A stretch of DNA of 21,866 nucleotides. Source: CAYLJO01 sp964383905. GTDB taxonomy: Bacteria; Acidobacteriota; Blastocatellia; Pyrinomonadales; Pyrinomonadaceae. Positions within the stretch are counted from its first letter, which is position 1; each line of letters begins with the position of its first letter. Both the position numbers and the translations under genes were made by a program. Below the pieces are notes generated by a model. The model saw only the letters and a program-made list of their open reading frames with translations. It searched no databases and was not told the origin of the DNA. The stretch is taken from NCBI GenBank assembly GCA_964383905.1, contig CAYLJO010000102.1, positions 1 to 21,866 of the forward strand, in the 5' to 3' direction. This document shows positions 1-8,144 of this stretch, piece by piece.

Positions 1-879
1 GAGTAAGGTCTCCTCAGGCGAACGCTCGAAGAGCTCCGGCGCCAAGGATGAGCTAAACATACACGTGTACATGATGCGATCACGCTCGCGAGCCAACCCG
101 CCTTTGTGGTAGCCGCGCGTATCGGCGAAGATGATCGTGCCTTTGGGACCGACCCCCCTGACCCACCGCTCCGGTGCAATGACTTCGGCCATCTGTGAGT
201 CATTGCTGCGCATCACATAGCCGTCCTCGAGAAAGTAAGCGGGCTCCCTGAGCAGCCTCTTTTTCGAGTGAGTGCCCGCCGCATACATGAAGGGGCCCGC
301 GCCCTCGTCGACGTCAGAAAGATAAAGGAACACTTTAAGAATATAGTGAAGATCGTCTCGGTCGCGATGCCAAAGTTGCGAAGTGCTGGCCGGGCTCGGC
401 GTGGTAAAGTTATGCCAGACATTAAAATAGCACAGCCGGCTATACATACTAAAATAAGCATTGGCGATCTGCAGGATCGGTTTTTGTAGGGCGAAACGCA
501 CGTAAATGTGGTTGGCCCGTCTCAGCGCGGGGCGCTCGCCCAAGAGCGGGAAAATAAAGGACTTTTTCTGATCTTTAGCCGCACCTTCGAGGGCGGCTGA
601 CCGCGCCGCCGCCATCTCACCGCCGAGCCGGCGCTCGAGTTCTTCGACGCTCCTCTGCAATTCGCAGTAGCATGAGTAGTTCTCGCCGAGGAGCGAATGA
701 GCCGAGGTGATGGCCACCCCCTGACGGTTTAAGTCTTCCAGGACCTGTTCAGCCTCACCCGAAAGCGCATGGCGGCTCAGCCGATAGTTCAAGGTCGGCC
801 GGAAATTAAAGAGGTAACGGAAAGTGAGCTCGTAACCTCTCGCGGTGCGGGCCAATTTTCTCAAGACCGGGGGTGCCAT
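1..879 (-). CDS. 2-oxoglutarate/Fe(II)-dependent oxygenase (PhyH-like), partial, runs off the left edge
   Basis: Reading the minus strand from ATG at 879 gives 293 residues with no stop before the window ends, so the C-terminus is missing. The sequence shows a phytanoyl-CoA-dioxygenase-like core: an iron-binding HxD (H171-R-D173 in LWHRDRDD), a hydrophobic strand FLYLSDVDEGAGPF at 184-197, a distal His in RGYHKGG (H258) and downstream arginines (R264, R266, R268) suited to bind 2-oxoglutarate. This is the expected HxD...H...R order. The family uses 2-oxoglutarate and oxygen to hydroxylate or otherwise oxidise small substrates. The start has a GGGAG Shine-Dalgarno 9 nt upstream and lies 45 bp after the epimerase gene, so it is probably the same operon. 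A role in modifying a sugar or lipid of the glycan is inferred from context only. The substrate is unknown. Confidence 0.85.
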   Translation of the reverse strand, partial: MAPPVLRKLARTARGYELTFRYLFNFRPTLNYRLSRHALSGEAEQVLEDLNRQGVAITSAHSLLGENYSCYCELQRSVEELERRLGGEMAAARSAALEGAAKDQKKSFIFPLLGERPALRRANHIYVRFALQKPILQIANAYFSMYSRLCYFNVWHNFTTPSPASTSQLWHRDRDDLHYILKVFLYLSDVDEGAGPFMYAAGTHSKKRLLREPAYFLEDGYVMRSNDSQMAEVIAPERWVRGVGPKGTIIFADTRGYHKGGLARERDRIMYTCMFSSSLAPELFERSPEETLL

Positions 880-924
880 CCTGTTTTCTCCCGCGGGCCG
901 ATTGTCGGTCCCTGATAGGGCTTC

Positions 925-2163
925 CTATAATCTTTCATGCCTCACGATCGGGATCTCACGGGAGCAGGGGGCGGTCGGCCCGGCCGCCGCCGTCCCCCCC
1001 CGCGCCCTCTCGCTGACCCCGTCGCGCGGCGGCGGCGGCTGCTGCTGCTGGCGCAAGAGGGCTGTGATCCGCGCCGCCGCGCGACCATCGCCATAAGGGT
1101 TCTCACCCCCCGCCATCCGCTCATATTGCTCGTGGTCGCTCAGCAAGCGCGCCGCGGCGTCGACAACCATTCGCCGGTTCGTGCCGATCAATTTCGCCAG
1201 GCCGCTTTCGATCCCCTCGGGCCGCTCAGTCGTATCACGGAGCACCAGCACCGGCTTGCCAAAGCTGGGCGCCTCCTCTTGCAGGCCGCCCGAGTCGGTC
1301 AGAACCAGATGAGCTCGATCCATCAACTCGATAAAAGATCGATAGGGCAGGGGATGGATGAGCGCGATCCGCGGTGCGCCGCCGAGCCGGCGGCGCACTA
1401 TCCCTTCGACATTCGGATTAGGGTGGACGGGATAGACGATGATAATGTCGGCGAATTTTTCACACAGCTCCTTTAAGGCTGAACAGATGCTTTCTAAACG
1501 ATCCCCGAAGTTCTCTCGGCGGTGGCTCGTGACCAGGACCAAACGACGGCCGCGCAATAGCGCATCGAGGGCGGGGGGCAGCTGGGAGGGCAGCCGACGC
1601 ACCTCGTCGCGGATTTGAAGCAACGCGTCGACGATCGTGTTGCCGGTCACGAAGACTTGCGAGGCCGGGATACCCTCTTCCAGCAAGTTGCTTTGGCAAC
1701 CCGCGGTGGGAGCAAAATGCAGAGTCGCGCACTGGCTGATGATCCTACGATTGACCTCTTCGGGGAACGGAGAGAACTGATTTCCGGTGCGCATCCCGGC
1801 CTCGACGTGCGCCACCCTGACCCGCCTGTAAAAGCTGGCTAAGGCTCCGACCATCGCCGAGGTGGTATCACCCTGGACCAGCACCCAGTCGGGCTTGAGC
1901 CCCACGATCGTCGCATCCAATCCCACCATCAATCGGGAAGTCAATTCGGCGAGGGTCTGATCCTCCCGCATGACTTCAAGATCAATCTCCGCCTCTAAGC
2001 CAAATTCCCTGAGCGCCTGAGGGATCATCTGCAGCTGCTGGCCGGTGGCGCACAGTACCACCTCGAAGGCCTGCGGCTCCTTCCTCAGGGCCAGCACGAT
2101 GGGCGCCATCTTGATCGCTTCCGGACGACTGCCGACGATTGTGAGAATTCGTTCCCTCATCAT
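925..2163 (-). CDS. wecB: UDP-N-acetylglucosamine 2-epimerase, non-hydrolysing (WecB type)
   Basis: Interconverts UDP-GlcNAc and UDP-ManNAc in the cytoplasm, supplying ManNAc-type sugars. Nearly all hallmark motifs of the family are visible: GSRPEAIKMAP at the N-terminus, VQGDTTSAMV, AHVEAGMRTG, FPEEVNRR, TSHRRENFG, HPNPNV, and TDSGGLQEEAPSFGKP followed by TERPEG. An open frame continues upstream to 2256, but the family begins at the ATG-ATG at 2163/2160, which has an AAGGGGG Shine-Dalgarno about 10 nt upstream; I chose 2163 (412 aa). It follows the ABC ATPase gene by 16 bp. The usual C-terminus, NPYGDGRAAARITALLR, is followed by an odd tail of about 40 residues starting QQQQPPPP, coded by a triplet repeat. 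WecB proteins are usually around 375 aa, so the tail accounts for the excess. Confidence 0.93.
   Translation of the reverse strand: MMRERILTIVGSRPEAIKMAPIVLALRKEPQAFEVVLCATGQQLQMIPQALREFGLEAEIDLEVMREDQTLAELTSRLMVGLDATIVGLKPDWVLVQGDTTSAMVGALASFYRRVRVAHVEAGMRTGNQFSPFPEEVNRRIISQCATLHFAPTAGCQSNLLEEGIPASQVFVTGNTIVDALLQIRDEVRRLPSQLPPALDALLRGRRLVLVTSHRRENFGDRLESICSALKELCEKFADIIIVYPVHPNPNVEGIVRRRLGGAPRIALIHPLPYRSFIELMDRAHLVLTDSGGLQEEAPSFGKPVLVLRDTTERPEGIESGLAKLIGTNRRMVVDAAARLLSDHEQYERMAGGENPYGDGRAAARITALLRQQQQPPPPRDGVSERARGGTAAAGPTAPCSREIPIVRHERL
1027..1050. repeat. Triplet microsatellite (CGG)4(CTG)4 inside the wecB 3' end
   Basis: Four CGG units are followed directly by four CTG units on the plus strand. 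On the coding strand they read (CAG)4(CCG)4 and encode QQQQPPPP at the start of the non-conserved tail of the epimerase. Such runs can change length by slippage. Here a whole-unit change would only alter the tail. Confidence 0.85.
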
Positions 2164-2179
2164 AAAGATGGCGCCCCCT

Positions 2180-3499
2180 TCACAACGAGTGGGCGCCGTT
2201 GCCCCCCGCCTTCGGTGCTGAGACTTCCGACCAGCTTTGCGGCATGATAAAGGCACCGTGGTGTTTCTTGTTTATCGCCCTCCCCGAGTCGAAGAAGTCA
2301 CCTTCAATCACTTGAATGCGACCCGCGTTTGGGATGCGGTCGGCGATCTCCCCATTGACATAAAGAAACAGGTTCATATTATAGACATCCGGCGCCGCAA
2401 GAAATGCCGGCAGATGACAGTAAATGGTCCCCCGGACCGGCTGATTCTCGAAGGATCGACCGGTGAGGAAAGGCGACAACGTAAATAATAGCTCACCGAA
2501 TTGGCTGGTCACTTTAACCTCCAGCATCAATTTTTTGATGGGCTTGCCGTCCGAAGAAAGATATTCGACGGCGAGGGTCACGGGTTCGCCGGATTGGACG
2601 ACCTCCTTTGGCGAGCCGTTTTCATCCAGGAGCATTACCTTCTGGATCCGGGCCTGCCCCCATCCGCCCCGGTCAGCGCGTTGTGACAGATCCTCAGATT
2701 CGTTGAACTGCAGGCCATTGATGTACTCGGCGATCGCAAGCTGGGTATCACCATAGAAATCTAATTGCCCCGCTTTCAGCACCGCAGTCCTCGTGCAAAG
2801 ATTGGTGATGGCGGCCATGTTGTGGCTCACCAAAATCACGGTCCGGCCCTCATGAGCGACCTCGCCCATTTTCCCCAGACACTTCTTCTGGAAGGCGGCA
2901 TCGCCCACGGCGAGGACCTCATCCACCAGAAGAACCTCCGGCTCAAGATGGGCGGCCACCCCGAAGGCCAAGCGCAGGTACATCCCGCTCGAGTAATGCT
3001 TGACCGGCGTATCGATGAACCTTTCCACCTCGGCGAAAGAGACGATCTCATCGAACTTGCGCTTGATCTCCGTCCTCTTCATGCCGAGCAGCGCGCCGTT
3101 CATGTAGATGTTCTCGCGCCCCGTCAACTCCGCGTGAAAGCCCGTGCCCACCTCGAGCAGTGAACTGATCCGGCCGTGGATCTCGGCAAAGCCTTCGGTC
3201 GGCTCAGTGATGCGTGAGAGGATCTTGAGCAAGGTGCTCTTGCCAGCGCCGTTGTGACCGATCAAGCCCACAACTTCGCCTTGCTGGATTTCGAGCGCGA
3301 GGTCCTTGAGCGCCCAGAACGTTGTCTCGCCCTTGGTGGTTTGAACCTTCGACCCTCGGATCTTGGAACGGATCGCGCGAAAGGGCGCTCGCGCGGCGCC
3401 CGACAGCGAGCCGCGCAAAGTTTTGTACCACTCCGGCATATCCTCCCCAATCCGGTAGCGTTTGGAGAGCCCTTCAACTCGTACCGCAACTCGATTCAT
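2180..3499 (-). CDS. wzt: Polysaccharide ABC transporter ATP-binding protein with Wzt-type C-terminal domain
   Basis: ATPase half of an ABC exporter that moves an undecaprenyl-linked polysaccharide across the inner membrane. The nucleotide-binding domain (about 1-260) shows Walker A GHNGAGKST (81-89), the teichoic/O-antigen-type signature YSSGM (169-173), Walker B VLLVDEVLAVGD (189-200) and the switch His in SHNM (225-228). Residues about 275-415 form a separate beta-rich region like the Wzt C-terminal glycan-binding domain, which in characterised O-antigen systems recognises the chain's terminal modification. At 439 aa the length fits this two-domain class. ATG at 3499 is the natural start. 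The permease partner is not adjacent but lies about 8 kb upstream in the same transcription direction (11387-12259), with the nonulosonate and glycosyltransferase genes in between. Confidence 0.94.
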   Translation of the reverse strand: MNRVAVRVEGLSKRYRIGEDMPEWYKTLRGSLSGAARAPFRAIRSKIRGSKVQTTKGETTFWALKDLALEIQQGEVVGLIGHNGAGKSTLLKILSRITEPTEGFAEIHGRISSLLEVGTGFHAELTGRENIYMNGALLGMKRTEIKRKFDEIVSFAEVERFIDTPVKHYSSGMYLRLAFGVAAHLEPEVLLVDEVLAVGDAAFQKKCLGKMGEVAHEGRTVILVSHNMAAITNLCTRTAVLKAGQLDFYGDTQLAIAEYINGLQFNESEDLSQRADRGGWGQARIQKVMLLDENGSPKEVVQSGEPVTLAVEYLSSDGKPIKKLMLEVKVTSQFGELLFTLSPFLTGRSFENQPVRGTIYCHLPAFLAAPDVYNMNLFLYVNGEIADRIPNAGRIQVIEGDFFDSGRAINKKHHGAFIMPQSWSEVSAPKAGGNGAHSL

Positions 3500-3792
3500 A
3501 ATGTGCTGTCACCTGCTGGTAATTCGCCAGAGCCCCTTTTACGACGTTCGAGATCTACTCCTCGCTCCAGAGGGGCACCGAAGAGGCCACGCAAGAGGTG
3601 GGTGCTGGCGCGCAAGCCGGACAACGGGAAGAGCTTCTCGAAGGCGTTAGCATGTTTGAGCCTACACTGCTCCTTATCACTGGCAGGAGTGTAGCGTAAT
3701 CGGGTCAATAAAAGGATGTCAAAAACAGCGATAAACATTTGGATCAAAGCTCATTTTCCGCCAGTTTTTACCCACTCGATTCGTCTCAATTG
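3500..3792. other. Intergenic region between GT2 and ABC ATPase genes
   Basis: About 290 bp with no convincing gene. A 7-bp perfect inverted repeat (CTACACT at 3662-3668, AGTGTAG at 3688-3694) could form a hairpin, but no T-run makes it a clear terminator. An 83-codon minus-strand frame whose stop overlaps the ATPase start (ATGA) has no recognisable protein features. Confidence 0.5.
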
Positions 3793-4728
3793 TCAGATCA
3801 GCCGATCGCTCTTTTCACTGTTATGGTCCCCCCGTCTGGCGAGCTTCAACACCTGGTTCATCACCCGTACTTTCCAATAATGTCGGAGAAGCGTCAGCGC
3901 ATCCACCGCGAGGCGCGGCCACCTCCTTTGTCCCCGCAGATCAGCTGATACCCTAACGGCTAACTTATGCCCCCAGTAATATTGAGCTCCCCTGATTCCT
4001 CTCCGGTACGCTTCCTCATACTGTTTATCCCCCTTCACGTGAGCCCATTGCAAGCGAAGGGCAGATACTGTGCATACCAACATCTTGCGGGCGTCACCAC
4101 TCTTATTTGAGGCGTGGCGGCGGTACTCGCTAACGACCTGATTGTGGCAATAGATCGGCCAATCCCTCGCCACGCGAAGATAAAATGCGTAGTCCGCGCA
4201 GTTCTTTAGAGAAGTATCGAAAGTCACGCCCGAGTCGAAAATCAGGCGCCGGCACATCACCTCCGCGGGATGCGGGATCGGGCAATAATTCAACATTGCA
4301 GCATAATGATCATCCTCATTGTACCGTTTTTGAATACCTGGTATGGGCGAGCTATCGCCGGCGATAAAGCGACAGCGGCCGAAAACCAAGGCGCATTCCG
4401 GATGAGCGTTCAGGCATTTGACGCCGATCTCTAGAGCGTCCGGCAGAAGGCGATCGTCCGCGTCGAGAAAGACCAGGTAACTGCCCCTACTCTGGCGGAT
4501 GCCGTTGTTGCGCGCTGAGCTCTCACCTTGATTCTCCTGGCGGAAGTAGCGGACGCCCTCATACCTGGCGCTGACCTCCGCCGTGTTATCTGGCGAACCA
4601 TCATCGATCACGATGATCTCAACCGGACGGTAGTTTTGCGCAAGCACGCTCTCGATCGCTTCGCCGAGAAAATGCGCCTGGTTATAACAAGGGATAATAA
4701 CTGTTACGAGAGGTTCTGAATTAGGCAT
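3793..4728 (-). CDS. Glycosyltransferase family 2
   Basis: A 311-aa GT-A-fold transferase that should add one sugar from a nucleotide-sugar donor to the growing lipid-linked glycan at the cytoplasmic face. The N-terminus VTVIIPCYNQ is the classical GT2 opening. It is followed by VEIIVIDDGSPDNT (nucleotide-binding aspartates), ENQGESSARNNGI, and the metal-binding DxD in FLDADD near residue 91. No transmembrane segments are apparent. The ATG at 4728 has a strong GGAGG about 10 nt upstream. The sugar donor and acceptor cannot be read from the sequence. It is followed by 293 bp without a gene and then by the ABC ATPase gene. Confidence 0.92.
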   Translation of the reverse strand: MPNSEPLVTVIIPCYNQAHFLGEAIESVLAQNYRPVEIIVIDDGSPDNTAEVSARYEGVRYFRQENQGESSARNNGIRQSRGSYLVFLDADDRLLPDALEIGVKCLNAHPECALVFGRCRFIAGDSSPIPGIQKRYNEDDHYAAMLNYCPIPHPAEVMCRRLIFDSGVTFDTSLKNCADYAFYLRVARDWPIYCHNQVVSEYRRHASNKSGDARKMLVCTVSALRLQWAHVKGDKQYEEAYRRGIRGAQYYWGHKLAVRVSADLRGQRRWPRLAVDALTLLRHYWKVRVMNQVLKLARRGDHNSEKSDRLI

Positions 4729-4777
4729 GTTTACCAGACCTCCCGCAAAAATGAGTAGTTGTGACTGGGTTCATAAT

Positions 4778-4902
4778 TTGAGCCACCGATCTCGTTCGTA
4801 GCTCATCGGTATTGACTCGATGAGCTACCTATCTCATCAATCAACAGACTTTTGCCAGAGGTCTACTCCCGGGCGCGATTCTCCACTTGAGCCACCGATC
4901 TC
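4778..4902. repeat. Pair of 16-bp direct repeats, 109 bp apart
   Basis: TTGAGCCACCGATCTC occurs exactly at 4778-4793 and again at 4887-4902, with unrelated flanks. A 16-base exact repeat this close is unlikely by chance. It could mark a small duplication, an insertion footprint or paired binding sites. Confidence 0.75.
4798..4828. repeat. Perfect 11-bp inverted repeat with 9-nt loop
   Basis: GTAGCTCATCG (4798-4808) and CGATGAGCTAC (4818-4828) are exact reverse complements around a 9-nt loop. An overlapping alternative pair, GATGAG (4819-4824) with CTCATC downstream, would compete with it. There is no T-run, so an intrinsic terminator is not clear. Confidence 0.75.
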
Positions 4903-5051
4903 ACCACCGCACGTCTTCACTCGCCCCTCTCGGTTGAAGGTCTCAGCAGCGCCCTCCCCCGGAGCGCCAAATCCCTATCGACAGCCGCACCTTAATCCTC
5001 TTCGTCGACGGCCCTTCCGCCCTCGAGCGGTTCGGTGTGGTCCGTGCTCGC

Positions 5052-6218
5052 CTACTGGAGGATCTCGGTTAACAATCTCTTCATGGTTCGTCCGGAGGCC
5101 GACCAATTGAGCCGAGCTGCGTACTCTTGATAAGATGAATAGGCCAACCCCTTATACTGGGAGTAATCTAACCACAACTGCGAGATGTATGAGCAATATT
5201 CGGTCGCGCTGGCCGCGGCTGAAAAAGTCCTACCGTTCACCCCATTTTTGATCACCGTCGGGATGCCGCCGACGCGGGTCGCCAAACACGGCACGGCAGA
5301 CGAGTTCGCTTCACAAAGAACTATGCCGTAACACTCGGCCCTTGAAGGTAGGATGAGAAAGTGAGATTCGGCTAACAGTCTGTCGAGGCGGCGCCTTCCC
5401 TGCTCCCGGGATTTGCTGATGAAACCGAGCACCTTGACGTAGTCTGGGAGCGGGCCCGCCACCTCGGGTTCACAGCCGACCAAAGTCAATTCCGTTCTTA
5501 AGCCTCCTTCATTCAATTCTTTCGCCACCTTCAAAGCGATATCGCCGCCTTTTCTCGTCCAATCGACGCCGATGAACAGCAACTTACATACGTCTCGGGC
5601 CCTTGACTCCACTAAGAGTCTGACCTCTTCGAAGCTCCTGTTACACTCGAGGTTCGCTCCAAAGGGGACGACCTTCACCTTCGATCGATCGATCGCGTAA
5701 TTCTCACAAGTGATCTGCGCGGCCCATTCCGACGTAAATACTGCCAACCGGCACCGGTCTAAGGCCAGTTTTTCCACCTCCCTAAGTCGGCCGATGCTTT
5801 CACGGCAAAGGTTGGTGTATTCCGGGTATGAATCGACTAACCCTAAGAGGGGAGCATCCGTCCAAAAGACGATCGGTTTATCGCATTCCAGGTAGGCGAG
5901 CGGACTCGTTTGAGTAAAGAACAGGAGGTCCACGTCACGACCTGAGAGCCGGTCATGAACTTGCCGCGCATATTTCTTGAGAAGGTATGGCTCCAAGTGC
6001 CCGGCGTACTTTTGATGAAGCAACCGGGCATAGAATTTATACTTGAGCCGGTGCCGCCATGGGTAGACCCGCCGCAGCTGAATATAATCAAGTAAGATGG
6101 ACTGATCTTTGAGGCATTTTGCCGAGTACCAACCTGCCCCTGACCAGAGATCGATTTCGCTGGCATCATAGGTGGTCACAAAGGCCGCCCTGGTCGGCCG
6201 CTCACTGCTCTTACCCAT
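5052..6218 (-). CDS. Glycosyltransferase family 4 (GT-B fold)
   Basis: A 388-aa retaining GT-B transferase. The N-terminal half carries a Rossmann-like region ending in FTSEWAAQ and VVPFGANLE. The C-terminal donor-binding half has KLLFIGVDWTRKGGDIALKVA (about 213-233), LTLVGCEPE, and the GT4 signature PSRAECYGIVLCEANSSAVPCLAT, with the E-x7-E pair that contacts the nucleotide sugar, then GVNG. No membrane segment is seen. The start ATG at 6218 has a purine-rich AGAAGAAGG upstream. It probably adds a sugar in repeat-unit or chain assembly; the sugar is not determinable. The gene is separated by 177 bp from asnB upstream and by 323 bp from the GT2 gene downstream. Confidence 0.9.
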   Translation of the reverse strand: MGKSSERPTRAAFVTTYDASEIDLWSGAGWYSAKCLKDQSILLDYIQLRRVYPWRHRLKYKFYARLLHQKYAGHLEPYLLKKYARQVHDRLSGRDVDLLFFTQTSPLAYLECDKPIVFWTDAPLLGLVDSYPEYTNLCRESIGRLREVEKLALDRCRLAVFTSEWAAQITCENYAIDRSKVKVVPFGANLECNRSFEEVRLLVESRARDVCKLLFIGVDWTRKGGDIALKVAKELNEGGLRTELTLVGCEPEVAGPLPDYVKVLGFISKSREQGRRRLDRLLAESHFLILPSRAECYGIVLCEANSSAVPCLATRVGGIPTVIKNGVNGRTFSAAASATEYCSYISQLWLDYSQYKGLAYSSYQEYAARLNWSASGRTMKRLLTEILQ

Positions 6219-6287
6219 GGCTCGGCATCCCTTCTTCTCGGCTCGATGCTAGAATTCGCGGGCGGCTGTCAAAGCAGACACAGAGCA

Positions 6288-6311
6288 GCGGGGGGGAGGC
6301 CTCTCCCCCGC
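6288..6311. repeat. 24-bp near-perfect GC palindrome between asnB and GT4
   Basis: Two 12-bp arms (6288-6299 and 6300-6311) are reverse complements with one G:T wobble and meet at GGCC. Transcribed on the minus strand this gives a very stable hairpin just after asnB. No U-run follows, so it may slow RNA decay or attenuate read-through rather than terminate. Confidence 0.6.
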
Positions 6312-6395
6312 CCCTTCGATATTCCGGAGCCCAACCGCGGGGGTCCGCCCCTCTCGCCTCTCTCGTGCATCAAATAGCTAATGGCTCAGAGGGCT

Positions 6396-8141
6396 TTACG
6401 CCGAACACTCGGCCATCGAACGGGCCGCGAGAGCCAAGCTGATCCACTGCCAGAGGTAGAAGCTGTTATCGCTGCCCGTGTCGCAATAGTCTCGCCACGC
6501 CGCGCGCACAGCCCTTGTGTCGAGCCATGTCCCGCCGTGCTGACAGAGCGCCTGTTCCAGACAGTCATTGGCCCACCGTGCAAGCGGCCCGCGCAGCCAT
6601 TCGCGCTGGGGTGTCTGCAGCGGGCGCTTCGGCGCTTCGACCACCCCATGCGGCAGCAAGCGCTGCGCGATCTGCCGCAGCAGCCGCTTGCACACCCCCT
6701 GATCAATTTTCCGTTCAGGCGGCTGACGCAAGGCCAGTTCGAATAAGCGGTGATCGAGGAAAGGCTCGCGCAACTCGGTCGATGATCTCATCGAGGCGCG
6801 GTCATTGAAACGCAGCGCTCTTGGGATTTTTGTGTAGCGGGCATCGCGGTACTGGATGTTGCGCAAGAGGTCGGGAAACTTTCGGGGCGAGGTGAAAGGC
6901 TCGGCCAGCGCTCGGAACTCTGGCGTGAGGCATTCGGCCCGCACCGCCCTGCCCGTCACGCCCTGCACCAGGTTCAAAGCCCCGCCTCCCTCCACGGCTG
7001 TCAAGTAGTAATCGTAACCGGCCCACTGCTCATCCATCCCCTGCCCATCCAGGAGCACGACCACCCCTTCGGCGCGGGCCCGCTCAAATAACCGGGCATA
7101 AGCCAAGGTCGGGAGGCCCCCGAAGGGCTCATCCTGGTGAGCTTGGAGGGATTCTGCCAGCGCCGGGACCTCCCTCGGCTCGAGCCGGCAAATCACCGAA
7201 GGATGTCGGGTCTGCGCCAGCATCTGCTCGACCCACGGCAGCTCATCGTAGTGCGGATCATTGGTGATGAAGGTGAAGGCCTTGACTTCGCTCTCTGCCC
7301 CTTCGACGGCTTGGACCAAACCGAGCAGCGTTGACGAGTCGAGCCCGCCGCTGAGGTTGATCCCCACCGGCACATCGGAGCGAAAACGCAAGCGCACGCT
7401 CTCACCGAGCAGGGCCAGGTACTCTTCCCGGACCACTTGAAGAGCTCTTTGATCCGTCTCTGATCCGCTGCGCTCGGCCAGATCGTACCAGCAGGAGAAT
7501 CGCATTTGACCGCCTTGCCACACCAGTGAGTGGCCGGGCGGGAGCGACCTCACCCCTTCCCAGAAGGTGCGCTCCGAGTGATCGTGGAGACCGAAAGTCA
7601 GATAGGTTGACCAAGTTGTGGGATCCGGTCGAGGCGGCACCCCCGCGGCATGCAGGGCCTTGATCTCACTCGCGAGCAGGAGCGTGCCGTCGCTTCTCAC
7701 ATAATAGTTCAGCGGCTTGACGCCGAAGCGGTCGCGGGCGGCAAAAAGGCGCCCGTCGCGTTCATCCCAGATCAGGAAGGCGAACATGCCGATGAAGCGA
7801 TCCAGGCATGCCTCACCCCAGCGCTCGTAGGCCGCCAGGATCACCTCCGTATCCGTCCGGCTACGATAAGGGTAGTCGCTCAGTTCAGCCCGCAACTCTA
7901 AGTAGTTATAGATCTCCCCGTTGAAAACTATCCACAGATGACCATCACCGCTGCAGAGCGGTTGCTGACCGGCTCTCGTGAGGTCGATGATGCTCAGGCG
8001 GTTGTGGCCGAGCCCGGCCCTTCCGGTCGCATCGACATATATGCCAGAGGCATCCGGCCCGCGGTGCACCTGGCTGGCGACCATCGCCTCCAGTTGCGCC
8101 CGTTCCCAACCCGGGCCAAAGATTCCAGCGATCCCGCACAT
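6396..8141 (-). CDS. asnB: Asparagine synthase (glutamine-hydrolysing)-type amidotransferase
   Basis: Two-domain enzyme of 581 aa. The N-terminal class II glutaminase domain has its nucleophile Cys2 in MCGIAG, which fixes the start at ATG 8141; the TTG one codon upstream would bury the Cys. It also shows RGPD, NGEIYNY (74-80) and RTDTEV. The C-terminal synthetase domain has the ATP PP-loop SGGLDSS (264-270) and DGQGMDE (365-371). The family moves ammonia from glutamine to an ATP-activated carboxylate. Inside polysaccharide loci, homologues are thought to amidate sugar acids rather than make free asparagine, and that is the likelier job here (inference). The gene starts 3 bp after the neuA stop, so translation is probably coupled. 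A 177-bp gap with a strong palindrome follows. Confidence 0.93.
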   Translation of the reverse strand: MCGIAGIFGPGWERAQLEAMVASQVHRGPDASGIYVDATGRAGLGHNRLSIIDLTRAGQQPLCSGDGHLWIVFNGEIYNYLELRAELSDYPYRSRTDTEVILAAYERWGEACLDRFIGMFAFLIWDERDGRLFAARDRFGVKPLNYYVRSDGTLLLASEIKALHAAGVPPRPDPTTWSTYLTFGLHDHSERTFWEGVRSLPPGHSLVWQGGQMRFSCWYDLAERSGSETDQRALQVVREEYLALLGESVRLRFRSDVPVGINLSGGLDSSTLLGLVQAVEGAESEVKAFTFITNDPHYDELPWVEQMLAQTRHPSVICRLEPREVPALAESLQAHQDEPFGGLPTLAYARLFERARAEGVVVLLDGQGMDEQWAGYDYYLTAVEGGGALNLVQGVTGRAVRAECLTPEFRALAEPFTSPRKFPDLLRNIQYRDARYTKIPRALRFNDRASMRSSTELREPFLDHRLFELALRQPPERKIDQGVCKRLLRQIAQRLLPHGVVEAPKRPLQTPQREWLRGPLARWANDCLEQALCQHGGTWLDTRAVRAAWRDYCDTGSDNSFYLWQWISLALAARSMAECSA

Positions 8142-8144
8142 CAA

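Larger units (their letters stand above)
4729..5051. other. Repeat-rich intergenic region between GT4 and GT2 genes
   Basis: 323 bp without a plausible gene. It contains two exact copies of a 16-mer and a perfect 11-bp inverted repeat, listed separately. The Shine-Dalgarno of the GT2 gene lies at its left end. Confidence 0.6.

Noticed and set aside
937..1476. 179-aa plus-strand ORF
   Set aside because: Antisense to wecB, whose conserved motifs all lie on the other strand; the Arg/Pro-rich composition is typical of a shadow frame.
3496..3747. 83-aa minus-strand ORF overlapping the ABC ATPase start by ATGA
   Set aside because: The overlap is suggestive, but the sequence has no domain-like pattern and no clear ribosome-binding site.
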